A DNA stretch of 64,000 nt, taken from assembly GCF_002013375.1 (NCBI RefSeq), contig NZ_MAEW01000015.1, positions 62,001 to 126,000 of the forward strand. Direction: 5' to 3'. The position numbers and the translations under genes are program-made. The notes below the pieces were generated by a model. The model ran no database searches. It was not told the DNA's origin and was given only the letters and a program-made list of their open reading frames with translations. Shown here piece by piece: positions 60,520 through 64,000 of the stretch. Every line of letters starts with the position of its first letter. Position 1 is the first letter of the stretch. The DNA comes from Mycobacterium sp. D16Q13 (GTDB taxonomy: Bacteria; Actinomycetota; Actinomycetes; Mycobacteriales; Mycobacteriaceae).

Positions 60520-63500
60520 GACTGCGCCTGCCACGATGCGGTGAGCTCAGCGAGCGCCTCGGCACTTAGGCCAGAAGCACTCATCGGAGCGCTGGGCTCT
60601 GTCGGCCTTTCGGTACCCGAATTATCCTCTGCCGCCACCGAGTCAGCGGAATCGACAGCTCCCGCCAGCTGGGAGATCGTCGCGCATTCGAACACCATTT
60701 GCGGGGTCATCGCCAGGCCACGTTCGGCAGCACGGGTCGACCATTGGATGGAGATGACGCTGTCGCCGCCAAGAGCAAAGAAGTTGTCCTCGGGATCGAT
60801 ATCGCTGATCTCCAGCAGCTCCTCCAGGATGGCGATGAGTGCGAGCGTGGTCCCCTCAGACCCCTCATTCACTGGCGCCGCGACACGTTCGTGTGCGGCG
60901 GCCGGCGGAGCCAACAGCCGCTCCATCGCATCCGCCGGTAGCAGCACGATCTCGGAAACCCGTAGGTCCTGGTCCTTGGCGAACGCGTCGAACGCCGCAT
61001 CCAGCGCACGTGCGATCAGCCGGGTGGTGTCGGGGTCATACAGATCGGCGTTGGCCACCACCGACACATCGAGCCCGCCCGAGGGGGTGACGTTTAGCGC
61101 GAAGTTCAGATCCAAATAGGAGACGTCCACCTCCATCGGCAGCGGTACCAAAGAAGTCCCGCCAGAGCCTGTCAGATCTCGTGCCTCCGTACCCCAATCC
61201 GCACCACGAAAATTGACCATGGTCTGAAACAGAGGATTCCAGGAGAGCGAACGCGGCGGATTGACGGCCTCCACCAGTTTCTCGATGGGCAGTTCCTGGT
61301 GTGCATGTGCGTTGAGCGTGGCATCACGGCTACGTTTCAGTACCTCGCGCAGGGTCGGGTCCGCGGACAAGTCGTTCCGCAGCGCCACCATATTGGCAAA
61401 CAGTCCAACAAGATTCGCGACATTCGGGTGTACTCGGGCGGCAACCGGGCTACCGATGACGATGTCCGTGCCACCGCCGAGCCGATGCAGAACGGCGGCC
61501 AGTGCCGCTTGGTAGACCATGAATTCGGTGACACCATGCTGCTCGGCCATCCGAGTCAGTGCCTGCCTGCGCTCGGGCGGCACGGTGAATCTCTCAACCT
61601 CACCACGCTTTCCGAGAATCTGCGGCCGAGCGCGATCGTGTGCCACCGCAATCTCGACGGGCACGCCGGCCAACAGCTCACGCCAGTATGCGACCTCCGC
61701 CTGCCCGAACTCGCTGCCGGCGCCGAAGGCGTTGCGCTGCCACAAGACATAGTCCGCATATTGCACCGGGTGCGGATCCCACTGTGGCGCCTGTCCCGCG
61801 ATACGGGCGCGGTACGCGGCCACCAAATCATCGACGATCACGGTGAACGAGACGTGGTCCACCACCAAGTGGTGCACCGCCAGGGCCAGCACGTGCTCCT
61901 CGGCACCCAGCTCGACAATGGAGGGACGGAACAGCGACTCCGATTCCAGCCCGAATATGTGGTGTCGCAGCTCGGCCAGGGTGTCCGCAAGGTTTTCCGG
62001 ATCGGTCCGGAGGATCGGGACCGACAGCTCCCGCGACGGATGCACGATCTGGTAGGGCCCGCCCTCATGGATCGCGAAATTGGTGCGTAACGTCTCGTGA
62101 CGGGCGACCAGGTCATTGAGGGCCGCAATAAGCGCGGTTGTCTGCAAGGGACCGTCGAAACGCAACGCCAGCCACATGTTGCCAATATCGGTAACACCCT
62201 CCATCTGGCACTCGAACCACATGGACAGCTGGGACGAGGAGAGCGGCAGACGCTCCGGACGGGCGGTTTCGACGAGATCCGGACGACCGTCCTGAGGAGC
62301 GACCTCCATCTCATCGGAATCATCGAGGTCCAGCTCATCGAGCTCGATCTCGAACTCCTCGCGGAAGTACGTGACAAGCTGCTCGGCAAGTCCCGCCGGA
62401 GTGGGACTGTCGAAGACCGTGCGCACCGTCAAGTCGATGCCGAACTGAGCGCGGATCTGCGCGACGAGGCGCGCGGCCAGCAGCGAATGGCCACCCAGTT
62501 CGAAGAACGAATCATCAACGCTGACCGCGTCACGCCCGAACAAATTGGCGAAGATCGCGCACATTCGACGTTCGGTTGGCGTCGTCGGGGCCCGAAATGC
62601 CCTCGCCGCCATCGCATCCGGGGTGGGTAGCGCCCGCTTGTCCAGCTTGCCGCTGGTGGTCAGCGGAATCTCGGGAATGACCGCGAATGCGCTGGGCACC
62701 ATGTACCCCGGCAGCAGTTCCTGAGCGCGAGCGCGCAATTCGTCCAGGTCGATCTCCGCGTTGGGTCCATCGGCGGCGGGCACGACATAGGCGGCCAGCA
62801 TCGGACCCACCTGCGGATCCTCCACCACGGCGACCACACAGCGACCGACTCGCGGATCGGCGCCGATGACCCCCTCTACCTCACCGAGCTCGATGCGGAA
62901 TCCGCGGACCTTGACCTGCTCGTCGGCGCGGCCCACAAACTCGAGTTGGCCGGAAGTATTACGGCGCACCAGATCACCGGTGCGGTACAGCCGACCTCCG
63001 GGACTGAACGGGTCGGCCACGAACCTCTCGGCGGTGAGTACCGGCCGGCCACGATAGCCGCGGGCCAGCTGCGTACCCCCGAGATACAACTCACCGACGA
63101 CGCCGGCAGGCACCAGTTCGAGCGACTCGTCCAACACGTAGGCGTACACGTTTCGATTCGGCAGGCCTATCGGCACGACCGAATTGCCCTGAGGGCCTTC
63201 AACAGGCATATACGTCGAACACACCACGGCCTCAGTGGGTCCGTAGTGATTCCTTAGTTCGACGTCGAACATCAGGGCAAACTTGTCCGCTACCTCGCCG
63301 GGAAGCGCTTCACCACCGACGGGAATGTGCCGTAGCCCGCGCAACTCACCGGCCTCGGGCATCAACATCACCGAATTGAGCAGCGACGGCACCATGTGCA
63401 GCACCGTCACGCCCCGACGCCGCACCAGGTCGATCACATACCCGATATCGGAGAAAGGATTTGGCTTGGGAACGACGACCTGCGCCCCCAAAGACAAAGG

Positions 63501-64000
63501 GCACAGGATGTCGGCCAGCGAGGCATCGAAGCTCACCGAGGTGGACTGCAGCATCCGATCCTGGGCTGTCATGCTCCAGTCGGCCGTAAAAGCGACCACA
63601 TGCTCAGCGATCGCCACATGCGCAACGGCAACACCCTTGGGTCGTCCGGTGGATCCAGAGGTGTAAATCACGTAGGCCACGTTCTCGGGCAGCAGCGGGC
63701 GCAACCGGTCCGCGTCGCTAATCGCGGTATCGGAAAGGGCGGCGGCGTTCTCCTCCGCTGCCTGGAACTCCCGCGCTCCCAACACCATCCGGGGCTTCGC
63801 ATCGGCGCTCAGATACTCGATGCGCTCGCCGGGAAGGCCAGGGTCAATGGGCATGTACGCCGCGCCCGATTTGAGGACCGCGAACATCGCCACAATGAAC
63901 TCGACCGATGTCGACATTTGGAGGGCGATCACATCCTCGGTACCCACCCCTTGCGCGATGAGCCACCGCGCGAGGCGGTTCGCGCGACGGTGCAGCGCGT
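60516..64000 (-). CDS. mbtE: Siderophore-type NRPS: (C)-A-PCP-C-PCP (MbtE-like), 5' end outside window
   Basis: The frame is open to the window edge (LHRRANRLARWLIAQG just before the first in-frame GTG), so the N-terminus lies beyond 64000. Visible: most of an adenylation domain (YTSGSTGRPKGV, NHYGPTEA, GFRIELGEVE), a PCP (FFELGGHSLLA), a full condensation domain (LPLSSSQLSMWFE, ALAVHHLVVDHVS, plus SYLDLNFALNV near its end) and a terminal PCP (FFALGGDSVISIQW). The last condensation-PCP pair has no adenylation domain. That fits loading of a polyketide-derived hydroxy acid, as mycobactin assembly requires. First of the three co-directional NRPS genes seen. Confidence 0.78.
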   Translation of the reverse strand, partial: ALHRRANRLARWLIAQGVGTEDVIALQMSTSVEFIVAMFAVLKSGAAYMPIDPGLPGERIEYLSADAKPRMVLGAREFQAAEENAAALSDTAISDADRLRPLLPENVAYVIYTSGSTGRPKGVAVAHVAIAEHVVAFTADWSMTAQDRMLQSTSVSFDASLADILCPLSLGAQVVVPKPNPFSDIGYVIDLVRRRGVTVLHMVPSLLNSVMLMPEAGELRGLRHIPVGGEALPGEVADKFALMFDVELRNHYGPTEAVVCSTYMPVEGPQGNSVVPIGLPNRNVYAYVLDESLELVPAGVVGELYLGGTQLARGYRGRPVLTAERFVADPFSPGGRLYRTGDLVRRNTSGQLEFVGRADEQVKVRGFRIELGEVEGVIGADPRVGRCVVAVVEDPQVGPMLAAYVVPAADGPNAEIDLDELRARAQELLPGYMVPSAFAVIPEIPLTTSGKLDKRALPTPDAMAARAFRAPTTPTERRMCAIFANLFGRDAVSVDDSFFELGGHSLLAARLVAQIRAQFGIDLTVRTVFDSPTPAGLAEQLVTYFREEFEIELDELDLDDSDEMEVAPQDGRPDLVETARPERLPLSSSQLSMWFECQMEGVTDIGNMWLALRFDGPLQTTALIAALNDLVARHETLRTNFAIHEGGPYQIVHPSRELSVPILRTDPENLADTLAELRHHIFGLESESLFRPSIVELGAEEHVLALAVHHLVVDHVSFTVIVDDLVAAYRARIAGQAPQWDPHPVQYADYVLWQRNAFGAGSEFGQAEVAYWRELLAGVPVEIAVAHDRARPQILGKRGEVERFTVPPERRQALTRMAEQHGVTEFMVYQAALAAVLHRLGGGTDIVIGSPVAARVHPNVANLVGLFANMVALRNDLSADPTLREVLKRSRDATLNAHAHQELPIEKLVEAVNPPRSLSWNPLFQTMVNFRGADWGTEARDLTGSGGTSLVPLPMEVDVSYLDLNFALNVTPSGGLDVSVVANADLYDPDTTRLIARALDAAFDAFAKDQDLRVSEIVLLPADAMERLLAPPAAAHERVAAPVNEGSEGTTLALIAILEELLEISDIDPEDNFFALGGDSVISIQWSTRAAERGLAMTPQMVFECATISQLAGAVDSADSVAAEDNSGTERPTEPSAPMSASGLSAEALAELTASWQAQS

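Noticed and set aside
52458..64000. Completely new NRPS pathway unrelated to mycobactin
   Set aside because: The ArCP-Cy-A-PCP, C-A-PCP-E and A-PCP-C-PCP set fits the MbtB/MbtF/MbtE division of labour; novelty is more likely in the tailoring oxidase.

Overview
The window looks like chromosome from a rapidly growing mycobacterium, most likely of the Mycobacteroides abscessus-chelonae group. The evidence is gene content and order: high-GC coding on both strands, Mycobacterium-type proteins (Mpa, DesA3, MTB12-like antigen, SigL/RslA, Rv3143-like regulator, mycobactin-type NRPSs), and neighbours matching the M. tuberculosis series Rv2115c-Rv2125 with a complete nuo operon inserted. The species assignment is inference from recalled gene order. 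No rRNA, tRNA, CRISPR, IS element or phage was recognised. No gap between genes exceeds 300 bp.

Layout. 1-9.3 kb: a truncated methyltransferase gene, then a four-gene minus-strand operon (ThDP enzyme, SRPBCC protein, KAS III-like protein, PLP aminotransferase) next to an ECF sigma/anti-sigma pair (SigL/RslA type). The sigma gene and the four-gene operon are both preceded by TGAACC-N16-CGTGTA, the promoter type known for SigL. A membrane protein, a mycothiol-dependent-isomerase-fold protein and a second methyltransferase follow. 9.3-13.3 kb: proteasomal ATPase mpa, two exported MTB12-fold proteins, and trmI. 13.5-20.5 kb: DEAD-box helicase, acyl-ACP desaturase, CocE-type hydrolase, RecB-like Fe-S nuclease, thioesterase and MOSC protein. 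20.5-25.5 kb: TetR regulator divergent from a P450 and an NTF2-fold protein, an orphan C-terminally short YrbE/MlaE permease, and desA3. The two desaturase genes share a palindromic operator.

25.6-41.6 kb: the complete 14-gene nuo operon (complex I) on the minus strand, preceded by an Rv3143-like receiver protein. 41.6-50.8 kb: hisG-hisE, a HAD phosphatase, metH, a PAC2 protein, two Mce-associated-type membrane proteins and a lactate 2-monooxygenase-like flavoenzyme. 51.0-64.0 kb: a SagB-type flavin oxidoreductase gene converging on three co-directional NRPS genes (mbtE-, mbtF- and mbtB-like, the first running off the window).

Two groups deserve most attention. The SigL-type operon carries an unusual set of enzymes for carboligation or decarboxylation, acyl transfer and transamination; its KAS III member has lost the usual catalytic His. 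The siderophore-type NRPS locus has an aryl-carrier/heterocyclisation subunit next to a stand-alone SagB-type dehydrogenase, which suggests oxidation of the aryl-oxazoline to an oxazole.
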